DNA from: Ponticaulis profundi
GTDB lineage: Bacteria > Pseudomonadota > Alphaproteobacteria > Caulobacterales > Hyphomonadaceae
Direction of reading: 5' to 3'
Assembly (NCBI RefSeq): GCF_042659465.1
Contig: NZ_JBHSSW010000066.1
Span: forward strand, 620,001 to 684,000
Length of the DNA stretch: 64,000 bases
The notes below the pieces were generated by a model. That model had not been told where the DNA came from. It made no database searches and saw nothing but the letters and a program-made list of their open reading frames with translations. This document shows positions 36,160 to 45,625 of the stretch, one piece after another. The position numbers and the translations under genes are program-made. Numbering within the stretch: the first letter of the stretch is position 1; each line of letters begins with the position of its first letter.

Positions 36160-37821
36160 CTACTCCTGTAGCGCTTTCAGTGCCGGATCACGCGAGTAAT
36201 TTTCCGTTTTGATCGTCTTCATGAGCCGCCCATAGTTTTCGATCTCACCAACGCGAACCGGTGTATCGAAATACAGAATTTCAGGATTTTCCGGATCGTA
36301 TTTGGGCCATTCGGGCAATCCGAACGCATCCGGCTCCTCGGATTTCGCAAACGATACCCAATAGCTCACCAGATCTTCGCTCAATTTGCGGTCCGCATCA
36401 GTCCAGTTCACACCATCTGGAAAATGGCCGAACGTGTAGCTGACATCGACGCCGTGTACGGCGTAATCCTGACCTGGCGCAGGATGATCGAACCGGTACA
36501 CCCAGATATCCGACTTTTCAGAGTGTATTGCGGCCTCTACCAGAGTTCCCTGCCCAATACTTCCAGATGCTGCACCGATCATAGCATCGCGATACTGACC
36601 ATCGCGCTCCAGATAAGCCTCAGCAAGTTCAGCACCGGCCGCGCCAAACTGGCTATTAAACCAGCTCATCATGGCCTCTTCACTTTCGATTGGAGGGAAG
36701 AAACCGGCCGCTTCATCGCGCGTCCATCCGATGATAATCGGCTTCGAATCCTGCTCTTTCAGCAGAAAGGTATCACCCGTCGTTCGGGGCGTAAGCTGTC
36801 CATCCGCTATGGGTTGAAAACCAAACTGGTGTTCGACGGCTTCTTCCGGCGTCAGCCCTGTAATCGCCTCGGCAGGAAGCGCGCGCGCCTCCTCAGCTGT
36901 TGTCGCACCGCGGGCGGATAGAAACTCTTCCCCCCAACTCTCCGCCTGTTCCAGTGTCTTCATCGGAGGCGTTAGCCCCCAGATAGCACCACTCTGCGCG
37001 ATCCCCTTGCTCCAGAGGTCTGATGCCGAAGGCGTCGACAGCAAAACATTCGCAATGATCGAACCGGCTGACTCACCAAAGATCGTGACATTATCAGGAT
37101 TACCGCCAAAGGCCGCGATATTGTCCTGAACCCACTCTAGCGCCGCAATATTATCCATCGTGCCGTAATTACCCGACACACCAGATTCTGATTTTGCACT
37201 CAGATCCGGATGCGCCAAATAACCAAACGCGCCGACGCGATAGTTCGGAATGACGAGAATGACGTTTTCATCGGTATAAGCCGTTGGATCTCGGTAGACG
37301 TCCTGACTTGCTCCACCCGCAAAGAAGCCACCGCCGTAAAACCAAACCATGACAGGAAGCGGCGATCCGCTGTACTTGGCTTTCTCAGGCACAAAGACAT
37401 TCAGATAAAGGCAGTCTTCGCTATAATTCTGATCTTCAGAGTAATTCCAGGCACCTGGCTTCGCTGCTACCTGCATGCAGTCCGGACCATAAGTGCCTGC
37501 GTCACGTACACCTTCCCAGGACTCAATTGGCTCAGGTGGCGCCCAACGCAGAGACCCGACAGGCGGCTTTGCAAACGGAACTCCCAGATAACTTATGTAT
37601 GCGGCGTCTTTCTGCAGCACACCCTGCAGATCGCCGTCTTTCGTTGACACCAGGCCGACTTTTTCAGGCGCTTGGCCTACCGCCTCTGATTTCATCGTGT
37701 CGCCGGAAGCACCTGATGCAGGAAAAGCTGAATCTTGCTGGCACCCCATAAGAGCAACCAGAGAGATAAGGGAAGCCATCAAGCCAAATGACCTAATGGT
37801 ATTCGTTCCTGAAATTTGCAT
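36160..37821 (-). CDS. Carboxylesterase family lipoprotein
   Basis: 553 residues from the ATG at 37821, which has GAGGAGG upstream and gives a lipoprotein signal (LVALMGC, Cys 27); an earlier in-frame start has no such signal. Type-B carboxylesterase: oxyanion YGGG (162-165), nucleophile S251 in FGESAGS, GNYGTMDNIAALEWVQDNIAAFGGNPDNV just before it, and a C-terminal His region (YAVHGVDVSYTFGHF). It shares the fold with the downstream esterase but is anchored in a membrane, so the two would act at different places. Heads the two-gene unit. Confidence 0.88.
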   Translation of the reverse strand: MQISGTNTIRSFGLMASLISLVALMGCQQDSAFPASGASGDTMKSEAVGQAPEKVGLVSTKDGDLQGVLQKDAAYISYLGVPFAKPPVGSLRWAPPEPIESWEGVRDAGTYGPDCMQVAAKPGAWNYSEDQNYSEDCLYLNVFVPEKAKYSGSPLPVMVWFYGGGFFAGGASQDVYRDPTAYTDENVILVIPNYRVGAFGYLAHPDLSAKSESGVSGNYGTMDNIAALEWVQDNIAAFGGNPDNVTIFGESAGSIIANVLLSTPSASDLWSKGIAQSGAIWGLTPPMKTLEQAESWGEEFLSARGATTAEEARALPAEAITGLTPEEAVEHQFGFQPIADGQLTPRTTGDTFLLKEQDSKPIIIGWTRDEAAGFFPPIESEEAMMSWFNSQFGAAGAELAEAYLERDGQYRDAMIGAASGSIGQGTLVEAAIHSEKSDIWVYRFDHPAPGQDYAVHGVDVSYTFGHFPDGVNWTDADRKLSEDLVSYWVSFAKSEEPDAFGLPEWPKYDPENPEILYFDTPVRVGEIENYGRLMKTIKTENYSRDPALKALQE

Positions 37822-38017
37822 TTGTTTTCGCCCCTCCTCGAACGTCATTGCTAGAATGAGCGCTCGAAAACGGGGAAACGACAAAGACATGCGAAAGGAA
37901 AGTTCGCAGAGCGAATATGTCAGGCCAGTCCGAAACGCATACGCCCGAAAACTGACTTTTCTAGTGCGGTTTTCTGCCTATTGTGATGGCAGCAACTTTG
38001 AGAACCGCTACACCGCT

Positions 38018-38833
38018 TCAGACCAACGCGTAGCGGGACAGCACGCCGCGAGACGGAACCATGGCTTTTCGCTCAGCAATACGCTCAGGCGTAAGCCAGT
38101 TGAACAGTTCACCGGTTTGCGTGTTCGTCACAGACAGTTCGGCAATCCAGTCGCCAATTGTCTCGGTGTGATCACCAATAATATTCAGAACTGCAGCACG
38201 CTCTGGCGACAAACCTGCGTCTGATTTCGCCTGCTCACGCAAAAAGCCCTCCGTTATGACGACGCCAGGTGCAATCCCGTTTACAAGCACGCCACTTCCA
38301 GCCGCCTCAGCAGCAAACGCCCGTGTCATGTAGGTCAATCCGGATTTGGAGGTCGCATATCCGATCATGTTCGGGACAATCTCCCCCTGCCAGCCTGCAC
38401 CAAGGACATTATAGATCGCTCCGCCGCACGCCTTCATGCCATTAAAAGCGACCTTGCTGCCATGCATGGCGCCGAGCAGATTGATCTCCAGCATCTTGCG
38501 AAATTCGTCACTTGGTAAATCAGACAGAACGGGCCCAGTCAGAGCAAGCCCCGCGTTATTGATCCAGACGTCGACCTTCCCAAAAGCGTCGATAGCTCGA
38601 TCCCATAATGCCTGGACCTGTTTTTCCTCACGTACATCACACGCCACGCCAATCACCTGATCAGCTCGCTGTTGCGTATCTGCGACCGCCTTGCACGCCG
38701 CGTCGCAGGCAGCCTGCGTCGGCCCCGTGATCACGGCATTGCATCCAAGCGCGATCAGACTTTTTACGATACCCAGACCAATGCCTCTGGTACTGCCCGT
38801 TACCACAACGGTCTTCGAGTTCGCTTCCGCCAT
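38018..38833 (-). CDS. Short-chain dehydrogenase-like protein lacking the usual catalytic Ser
   Basis: 271 residues from the ATG at 38833 (AGGTGACGAAA upstream; a GTG at 38842 is the alternative). Rossmann motif TGSTRGIG, INNAG, and Y-x-x-x-K in GYATSKSG are present. Where classical SDRs have a Ser about a dozen residues before the Tyr (V-S-S), it has AIYNVLGAGWQGEI, i.e. no Ser. A similar GAG segment is known in chlorophyll(ide) b reductase-like SDRs. Long C-terminal extension (NWLTPERIAERKAM). Last gene of the MFS-serine hydrolase-aminohydrolase-SDR unit. Activity on an unknown substrate; may be altered. Confidence 0.82.
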   Translation of the reverse strand: MAEANSKTVVVTGSTRGIGLGIVKSLIALGCNAVITGPTQAACDAACKAVADTQQRADQVIGVACDVREEKQVQALWDRAIDAFGKVDVWINNAGLALTGPVLSDLPSDEFRKMLEINLLGAMHGSKVAFNGMKACGGAIYNVLGAGWQGEIVPNMIGYATSKSGLTYMTRAFAAEAAGSGVLVNGIAPGVVITEGFLREQAKSDAGLSPERAAVLNIIGDHTETIGDWIAELSVTNTQTGELFNWLTPERIAERKAMVPSRGVLSRYALV

Positions 38834-38863
38834 TTTCGTCACCTGTATTTGTTCAGATTATTG

Positions 38864-40330
38864 TCAGTAATAGGTCCAGCCGCGGAAGGTCTGCTGAGGC
38901 ACCCGTGCGGGTAGCATGTCGTGAAAGCCGGTTTCTGCAGCGATCTCCAAGAGAACATCATTTGCCTCGCGGATAACCGTCTCCTCGTCCCAGACGGTAG
39001 ACCGCCCCCCATCGACCAGCTTGTCACCCGCGACCCAAACCTTATCGATCTGCGTTGCCTGACCACCCCAGACGAGCGCGCCCAATGTTCGCAAATTATC
39101 ATGGGTTGGCTGGGCTTCGACCCTGTTCAGATCGACGAGAATACAGTCGGCATCTTTGCCGACTTCCAGGCTTCCGGACACATCATCTAGGAAAAGTGTC
39201 CGCGCGCCGCCAAGTGTTGCCATCTCAAGACATTTCTCGGCCGTCAGCCAATGCTCTTTACTCGGTCGCTCTCCACCGCCAGCAATATTGGCTTTGACAG
39301 CAATATTCTGAGCAAAGATCATAAGCCGCATAATCTCAAACGGGTTCTGCGAGTCGCTCACCAGAGGCGCATCTGTGCCAATCGCCGGCAGCATGTCCCG
39401 GCTCAGAAACTCATGGACCGGGATTCCCGTCCCATCAAAGAAACGAAGCACCGGTACCAGCGACGTTCGACAATCATGTTTAGCCAATATGTCGAATTCA
39501 TGCGGGTGAACATTCACCGCTTTGCCAGCATAAACCGGTGTGTGCAGCAAATCATACTGCCGGTAATACTCGACCTGACCGCCCTCAAAGCCGCGTGCTT
39601 TAAGGGCCGCGCCACGGCTGTTGTCAGTCATGTCGACACCGAACGGAATGCCGAGCGCGTCGCACCCATGACGGATACGACGCATATCTTCCGGATCTGC
39701 CAGAAAATTGAAGTTCAGAAAGCCGCCAGCGACATGAATTCGCTCCGACGCATGGGCAGCCGCTAAACGCTCCAGCTCGACCAGACCATCCTCAACCGCC
39801 TCTCGCCCAGCCTCCGGCACGCTCTGACTGTTGGCGATGCAACGGCAGAGATAGCCCCGCATCCCAGAATCCCGGATTGCCGCCCAGGAGCCATCGACAC
39901 TGTCTTTTCGGATGTTGGTGAAGTGCTCGTCATGTGTCGCCGTGTATCCGAGCTTCAACATCTCGAGCGCATGCATACGGACAATCTTGTAGGTCCGCTC
40001 CTCATCCATCCGATCTGAAATCAGAAAGAGCTGCTTGATGAGAGATCGAACAGCCGCCGGAATATCAAGCACGGGCCAGCGATCGTCGTTATAGCCGCGA
40101 AAGCAACTCTGCACGAGATGATTATGCGCATTCGCAAAGCCAGGCAGAAGTACATTGTCCCCAGCATCGACTGTGTCCGCGCCAATATAGTCGCAGTCAG
40201 GATCTGGGCCAACAGCTACGATTTTGCCAGAATCAATGGCCATATAGCCATTCGTGAAGACCCTTCGCCCCTCATCAATCGTGACGATATAGGCGTTCCG
40301 TATCAGTGTATCGACCTTGTGCGGTTCCAT
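38864..40330 (-). CDS. Aminohydrolase/chlorohydrolase-type amidohydrolase
   Basis: 488 residues, amidohydrolase superfamily, subgroup that includes cytosine/guanine/atrazine-type deaminases and dechlorinases. Metal ligands: H69-x-H71 in FANAHNHLVQS, a His in AVNVHPHEFD, and Asp in AIGTDAPLVS. The C-terminal beta-sandwich shows SLEVGKDADCILVD. Cytoplasmic (no signal). It would hydrolyse an amine, amidine or halide from a ring or small molecule. Lies 21 bases upstream of the SDR gene and 5 bases after the serine hydrolase gene. The exact substrate cannot be named. Confidence 0.88.
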   Translation of the reverse strand: MEPHKVDTLIRNAYIVTIDEGRRVFTNGYMAIDSGKIVAVGPDPDCDYIGADTVDAGDNVLLPGFANAHNHLVQSCFRGYNDDRWPVLDIPAAVRSLIKQLFLISDRMDEERTYKIVRMHALEMLKLGYTATHDEHFTNIRKDSVDGSWAAIRDSGMRGYLCRCIANSQSVPEAGREAVEDGLVELERLAAAHASERIHVAGGFLNFNFLADPEDMRRIRHGCDALGIPFGVDMTDNSRGAALKARGFEGGQVEYYRQYDLLHTPVYAGKAVNVHPHEFDILAKHDCRTSLVPVLRFFDGTGIPVHEFLSRDMLPAIGTDAPLVSDSQNPFEIMRLMIFAQNIAVKANIAGGGERPSKEHWLTAEKCLEMATLGGARTLFLDDVSGSLEVGKDADCILVDLNRVEAQPTHDNLRTLGALVWGGQATQIDKVWVAGDKLVDGGRSTVWDEETVIREANDVLLEIAAETGFHDMLPARVPQQTFRGWTYY

Positions 40331-40335
40331 GACAA

Positions 40336-41538
40336 TTATTCCGCATCGAGCGTGTGGAGCGCCCCGATCACGAGGTTCGGCAGTTTGGCATCATCCCAGT
40401 CTGTTCGCGTATCGCCGAGACGCACAATCACCAGATCTTCTGTTTCACTGGTAATGACGCGCTGCCCTCCAAATCCATCGAAATATACAAGGTCATCAGC
40501 CAGATAAGGCGCGCTCGCATAGACAGAGAACCCCGCCTTCTCGTCATTGTAGAAGCGATTCTCCTCGTAGGTTTCGCCGCGCCAGATCTGCCAGCCATAA
40601 TCTGGATTGAGCTCCGATGGCGCCTTCAGCGCTTTAACAACTGACGCATCAATGATCTGCTCACCACCGAATGCACCATTGTCTTTGACGAGCAGCCCAA
40701 GACGTAACCAATCCTTCGCAGTAGCGAGAAAAGATGCATAACCACGCGGGAAGCCATCCTCTTCGAAATAGTAGACATAAGCATCTTCAGCACCAATCGG
40801 CTGCCAGATCTGTTCTGACAGATATTCGGCATATGGCTGCCCAATTGCCTCTTCGAGCGTGAGCATCAACAGCTGACTGACCGTATTGATGTAGTGAAAA
40901 TGTGGCTCAGCGCCTTCTTCCAGCTGCATATTCAGCAGCGTTGCTCGCGCATTCAGCGTCCCGGCCATGAATTTTCGCGCAGGCGCCTCTTCACCACCCT
41001 CATAAGATAGCGGCGCCAACCCCGATGACATGGTCAGCAACTGGCGAACGGTGATTTCGCCCCGCGGATCGTCTTTCCAGGCATCAATAAATGTCCCGAT
41101 CGGCGTGTCTGGTGACTCTATAAATCCGTCTGCAATCGCCTTGGCTGTAACGAGACCCAACAGCGATTTATGCATTGAAGCTGGCTCTGGACGCACGTTC
41201 TGATCGTACGGATCGAAATACGTCTCAAGGACCAGATTGCCCTTCCACCAGACGAGCAGGCTATAGCTATTCGTATCTGCTGCATAACCGATAGCATCAG
41301 CGAAGACAGCTTGCGGATTCGCGATCAGCGTCCCGCGTGCTTCCGGCAATGGTTTAGGGGCACCTTTGACGAGCCCGAGATTGTCATAGCCCTGCATGGC
41401 TGTCGCATTCGTGAACGCGACTTGCGCCTCTGCCTGAGGCTTAGCGTCAACTTCGTCAACGGCAGTTCCCGTCTCACACGCCGCAAGAGTTAGGGCCAGA
41501 ATTGCCGTAGAAAGAAAAAAAGGCTTCATCAAATTCAT
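40336..41538 (-). CDS. Serine hydrolase (beta-lactamase class C fold), lipoprotein
   Basis: 400 residues. Lipobox TLAAC with Cys 21. Active-site motif S121-M-H-K124 (PASMHKSLLGLV), and the second motif Y-I-N in HYINTVSQ. Class C-type fold often means esterase, D-amino-peptidase or peptidase rather than antibiotic resistance. The ATG at 41538 overlaps the MFS stop (ATGA coupling); an ATG at 41529 has better spacing to AAAGGG and gives the same signal. Fits an operon that imports and hydrolyses a substrate; location is a membrane facing the periplasm. Confidence 0.88.
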   Translation of the reverse strand: MNLMKPFFLSTAILALTLAACETGTAVDEVDAKPQAEAQVAFTNATAMQGYDNLGLVKGAPKPLPEARGTLIANPQAVFADAIGYAADTNSYSLLVWWKGNLVLETYFDPYDQNVRPEPASMHKSLLGLVTAKAIADGFIESPDTPIGTFIDAWKDDPRGEITVRQLLTMSSGLAPLSYEGGEEAPARKFMAGTLNARATLLNMQLEEGAEPHFHYINTVSQLLMLTLEEAIGQPYAEYLSEQIWQPIGAEDAYVYYFEEDGFPRGYASFLATAKDWLRLGLLVKDNGAFGGEQIIDASVVKALKAPSELNPDYGWQIWRGETYEENRFYNDEKAGFSVYASAPYLADDLVYFDGFGGQRVITSETEDLVIVRLGDTRTDWDDAKLPNLVIGALHTLDAE

Positions 41539-42764
41539 CCCTTTGTCGACGCAATGCTGCGCTTGGAAAGATACTCGCTCGCCCAATAGACAAGCGCCAA
41601 AAGAAGTAAAACAGAGGCCGCGCTGACCAGCATCGGCCAGCCACCGAGATCGAAACAGATGGGCGCCAGCATGGAACCAACGGCGCCGCCGACAAACAGG
41701 CTCGTCATGTAGAAAGCATTGGCCCGCGCCCGCGCCTCAGGCAGCGCCGCATAAATGGTCGCCTGTCCGAGCACCTGATTGGCCTGCGTCGCAGCGTCGA
41801 TCACAATCCCGAGAATGGCAAAGGCGATCAGCCATGTCAGATTCACGATCGGGACACTCAGAGCCATACAGACAAGAATAATGGCGATTGCGCCTCCAGA
41901 TGCGATGCGTGCAAAGCCACGGTCAGCCAGCTTTCCCGCATATGGCGCCGCAAGCGCCCCACCAGCACCGGCCAGTGCAAAAAGCGCAATTTGCTCATAA
42001 TTGAGCGAGAACGACTCCGTCAGCACAAGCGAAGAAGACGTCCAGAACATATTGAAGACAGCGAACACGATGGCCTGATAGATCGCGCGGCGCCGCAAGG
42101 CTTCAGAAGTGACTGGCAGTCGGATCATGGTCTTGATCAACGAGCCATATGTGGACTGTCCCTTGGGCTGATATCTCGGCGTCTTGAGCCACAGCATTAC
42201 GAAAATACAAGTCATCAGCAGGGCGGCTGCCAGAAACGGCGCGCGCCAGCCGAACTGGCTGGCAATATAGCTGGAAGCTGGTCGCGCAAGCATAATGCCG
42301 CCCAGAAGGCCTGCCATGATCGTACCGATCTGCGCACCGCGTTTCTCGTCGGTTGCCAGATTTGCCGCCAGCGGCACGATAACCTGCGTTCCCACTGCAA
42401 ACAGACCAACAACAAATGATGCGATCAAAAACATCGCTGGCGAAACGGACAATGCGACTGCGAGCAGGCTGATAATCACGCATAGCACAGAGGCCAGAAT
42501 AATCCGTCGATTTTCGACGACGTCCCCGACAGGTCCAATGAAGAACATACCCATCGCGTAACCGATCTGAGTCAGCATGACGATAAACCCAAGCGTCGCT
42601 GTCGACATGTTCAGGTCACGGCCGATTAATTCGATCAGGGGCTGCGCAAGATAAAGATTGCCTGCGAAAGCGCCCGTGGCAAGTGCAAACACGAAGAGCG
42701 TAGTCGGGCTAAGTTCGCGCCCTGACACATCAGATGCCGTTCGTCCTGAATCAGCCTCATTCAT
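41535..42764 (-). CDS. Major facilitator superfamily transporter
   Basis: 409 residues from the ATG at 42764 (GGAG about 11 bases upstream), 12 membrane segments. Family clues: helix 1 TGAFAGNLYLAQPLIELIG; the A-motif loop FIGPVGDVVENRRIILASV (about 75-95); helix 5 AGLLGGIMLARPASSYIA. This resembles drug-efflux/ metabolite exporters of the DHA1 class. First gene of the unit with serine hydrolase, aminohydrolase and SDR, with which it overlaps by 4 bases. Direction (import or export) is not determined. Confidence 0.85.
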   Translation of the reverse strand: MNEADSGRTASDVSGRELSPTTLFVFALATGAFAGNLYLAQPLIELIGRDLNMSTATLGFIVMLTQIGYAMGMFFIGPVGDVVENRRIILASVLCVIISLLAVALSVSPAMFLIASFVVGLFAVGTQVIVPLAANLATDEKRGAQIGTIMAGLLGGIMLARPASSYIASQFGWRAPFLAAALLMTCIFVMLWLKTPRYQPKGQSTYGSLIKTMIRLPVTSEALRRRAIYQAIVFAVFNMFWTSSSLVLTESFSLNYEQIALFALAGAGGALAAPYAGKLADRGFARIASGGAIAIILVCMALSVPIVNLTWLIAFAILGIVIDAATQANQVLGQATIYAALPEARARANAFYMTSLFVGGAVGSMLAPICFDLGGWPMLVSAASVLLLLALVYWASEYLSKRSIASTKG

Positions 42765-42917
42765 TCGTCTTCTACTCCGCATCGCCACCAGAAATCAGCT
42801 GGCATATCAACGACGTTAGGAGCAGCCTTACGTGCTTTCGCGTTCGTTTCATGCCTTATTCGGTGTACGAGAATGCGACCTGCGACACAGAACCTCTGGA
42901 CGGGACCATACACAGAC

Positions 42918-43733
42918 ATGGACAAAAGCTTCGATCTGAACGGAAAAGCCGTACTCATCACCGGCGCAGCCAGCGGCATTGGGCGCCAACTTGCCCACCA
43001 GCTTGCCTACAAAAATGCCAGTCTCATACTCTGCGATATTTCCGAACCCGGTCTCAGAGAAACCATATCCATGCTGCCAGAAGGTCGTGTTCTGGCAAGT
43101 GAGATTGTTGACGTCGGTGATGCCGCTGCACTCAGCGCATTCGCGAAAAGATTGATGACAGATCAGAGACGCATTGATGTCCTGATCAACAATGCGGGCG
43201 TCGCCATCGCAGGATCATTTGACGGCATGTCTCTCGATGATTTCGAATGGCTGATGAACATCAATTTCTGGGCAACAGTCCGGCTCACAAAAGCCCTGCT
43301 ACCTCACTTGAAGTCCCAGCCCATCGCCCAGATCGTGAATTTGTCGAGCCTGTTTGGCCTCATCGCACCGCCAGGACAAACGGCCTATTGTGCGAGTAAG
43401 TTTGCCGTTCGGGGATTTTCAGAGAGCTTGCGTCTGGAACTGGCCGATACAAATGTCGCTGTCACGCAGGTCCATCCAGGCGGCATTGCAACGAACATTG
43501 CAAATAGTGCACGCGGAACCACCGAATTCGGCGACGACGAACTAGCGTCAAATAAGCAGCGTATGAACACCTTTCTGACCATGCCGCCTGAACGCGCCGC
43601 TTGTTTGATCATCCGGGCGATTGAAAAGCGCCAGACCAGGCTCTTGATTGGCAAGGATGCGAAAGGCGGCGACTTGCTGCAAAGGCTGTTTCCCAACTCA
43701 TACGGGCAAAAAATTCTCCGTATGATGCGCTAG
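42918..43733 (+). CDS. Short-chain dehydrogenase/reductase, lipid-type
   Basis: 271 residues from the ATG at 42918. Classical SDR: TGAASGIGRQLAHQLAY, VDVGD, NNAGVAIAGSF, catalytic Ser in VNLSSLFGLIAPPGQ and Y-C-A-S-K. The C-terminal basic part (EKRQTRLLIGKDAKGGDLLQRLFPNSYGQ) is typical of the large group of SDRs linked to fatty acid or acylated-metabolite metabolism. Divergent from the MFS gene across about 150 bases, and the only plus-strand dehydrogenase of the region. Confidence 0.9.
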   Translation: MDKSFDLNGKAVLITGAASGIGRQLAHQLAYKNASLILCDISEPGLRETISMLPEGRVLASEIVDVGDAAALSAFAKRLMTDQRRIDVLINNAGVAIAGSFDGMSLDDFEWLMNINFWATVRLTKALLPHLKSQPIAQIVNLSSLFGLIAPPGQTAYCASKFAVRGFSESLRLELADTNVAVTQVHPGGIATNIANSARGTTEFGDDELASNKQRMNTFLTMPPERAACLIIRAIEKRQTRLLIGKDAKGGDLLQRLFPNSYGQKILRMMR

Positions 43734-43942
43734 GTTTCCCGGCTAGAATCAATGCCTCCTGGGCGCGGAAAGCGGACTGCAGCATTTGAGCAGCCCCGAT
43801 AAAAACCTGGGCACTTGGCGATCAAACTTGTCGTCAGACGAAAAAAAAGAGCTAATTGCTCAACAAGCAGCAGCTTCGATGTGTTGACGTCGCATCAGCT
43901 TTGTTGGACGTCGTCCTGCATACCAAAATGCGATGTGCGTAT

Positions 43943-45622
43943 ATGAAGGGAGATCTGTTTTTGTCAGTGCCTCGGTATTATTCTCCCATCATCAATCCCC
44001 ACCCGACCGAGGAAGGCAAAGACTATTGGTGGCGAGGCGCGAGCATTTACCATGTTTACCCACGCAGCTTTCTCGATTCAGACGGCGATGGTGTCGGCGA
44101 TATCAAGGGCATTACAGAGGGTCTGGACCACATTGCCTCTCTGGAAGTCGATGCGATCTGGATTTCTCCGTTTTTTAAATCGCCTATGCGCGATTTCGGC
44201 TATGATGTGTCGGACTATTGTAGTGTGGATCCTCTCTTCGGGCGCATGGAAGACTTCGAAGAACTGATCGAAAAAGCGCATGCGCTGAACCTGAAAATCA
44301 TCATTGATCAGGTCTATTCTCATACCTCTGATGAGCACGACTGGTTTCGCGAAAGCCGTCAGGACCAGAACAACCCGAAAGCGGATTGGTATGTCTGGCG
44401 TGATGCCAAGCCAGATGGGTCACCTCCCAATAATTGGCAGTCCTATTTCGGCGGGCCTGCCTGGCAGTGGGACGGGTATCGACGTCAGTATTATCTGCAC
44501 AATTTTCTACCCTGTCAGCCTGACCTGAATGTGCATAATCCGGAAGTACAGGATGCGCTTTTGGACGTCGCACGCTTCTGGTTGGAAAAAGGCGTAGACG
44601 GCTTCCGCCTGGATGCTGTGAACTTCATGATGCACGACCTGGCCTTCCGGGATAATCCGCCATCCGGACTGCCAATGCAGTTTGTGACGCGCCCATTCGA
44701 CATGCAGCGACATGATTACAACCGCTCACACCCAGGCATTGTCATCTTTCTGGAGCGCCTGCGCTCAGTGCTCGATGAATACGGCATCAAGTTCACGGTC
44801 GCTGAGGTTGCAGGTCCCGAGCCCATCACCGAGCTAATGGCTTTCACTGAAGGTGACCGGCGTCTCAATTCTGCATATAGCTTTGACTTCCTCTACTTAC
44901 CGGAACTGACAGCGGACGTAACAGAACGCGCCTTATCTTACTGGAACGAAGAAGACGGCCAGGGCTGGCCATCCTGGGCTTTCTCCAATCATGACGCACC
45001 ACGTGCGCTCACTCGTTGGAGTCACGGCGCCAATACGGAAGGCCACGCCAAGCTTTATCTTCTCCTGCTCGCCAGCCTGCGCGGGAATATTTTCATCTAT
45101 CAGGGCGAAGAACTGGCATTGCCTCAGGCAAATGTCCCATTTGAATTCCTGCAGGACCCGGAAGCTATCGAAAACTGGCCGCACACGCTGGGCCGCGATG
45201 GTGCACGAACGGCTATGCCGTGGAATTCTCACGTGCCGTTCGGCGGCTTTTCAAACAAAGACCCGTGGCTACCGATTGACGATGCACATCTCGAACGTAC
45301 AATCGACAAGCAGGAAGCCCAACTGAGTTCAACGTTGCACTTCACGCGTAAGATCATGAAAGTTCGTCAGGCAACGCGTTCATTGCGGGTTGGAAGCTTG
45401 AACGTCCTGCCAAGCCCTGACGGCGTGCTCGCCATCATGCGCGGCCACGGGGACACGCGCGTCCTCTGCATTTTCAATCTGACAAATGAAGTGAAATTCT
45501 GGGCTCCTGAAATCGAGGACGGTATGGCGGTCATCGTCGATTCCCACGGCTATATGGGCAGTGTGCCAGGCGTTCTGCCACCTATGTATGGCTATTGGGC
45601 ACAAATCTGCGAAGAGGCCTGA
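43943..45622 (+). CDS. Alpha-glucosidase, GH13 family
   Basis: 559 residues. Catalytic triad of GH13: nucleophile in GVDGFRLDAVNF, general acid in KFTVAEVAGPEP, and the transition-state Asp in FSNHDAPRA; DPLFG and the YHVYPRSFLDSDGDGVGDIKG block indicate the oligo-1,6-glucosidase/alpha-glucosidase subfamily, which releases glucose from short alpha-glucosides. No signal peptide, so cytoplasmic. The start is uncertain: ATG at 43943, or a TTG at 43961 that follows AAGGGAG at a spacing of 8. Stops 3 bases before the convergent rlmE stop. Its spacer (43734-43942) shows nothing recognisable. Confidence 0.9.
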   Translation: MKGDLFLSVPRYYSPIINPHPTEEGKDYWWRGASIYHVYPRSFLDSDGDGVGDIKGITEGLDHIASLEVDAIWISPFFKSPMRDFGYDVSDYCSVDPLFGRMEDFEELIEKAHALNLKIIIDQVYSHTSDEHDWFRESRQDQNNPKADWYVWRDAKPDGSPPNNWQSYFGGPAWQWDGYRRQYYLHNFLPCQPDLNVHNPEVQDALLDVARFWLEKGVDGFRLDAVNFMMHDLAFRDNPPSGLPMQFVTRPFDMQRHDYNRSHPGIVIFLERLRSVLDEYGIKFTVAEVAGPEPITELMAFTEGDRRLNSAYSFDFLYLPELTADVTERALSYWNEEDGQGWPSWAFSNHDAPRALTRWSHGANTEGHAKLYLLLLASLRGNIFIYQGEELALPQANVPFEFLQDPEAIENWPHTLGRDGARTAMPWNSHVPFGGFSNKDPWLPIDDAHLERTIDKQEAQLSSTLHFTRKIMKVRQATRSLRVGSLNVLPSPDGVLAIMRGHGDTRVLCIFNLTNEVKFWAPEIEDGMAVIVDSHGYMGSVPGVLPPMYGYWAQICEEA

Positions 45623-45625
45623 GAC

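Noticed and set aside
38864..41538. Microcystin-type (mlr) degradation cluster
   Set aside because: The serine hydrolase is of beta-lactamase fold and no mlrA-type membrane protease or mlrC was found, so the resemblance is too weak.
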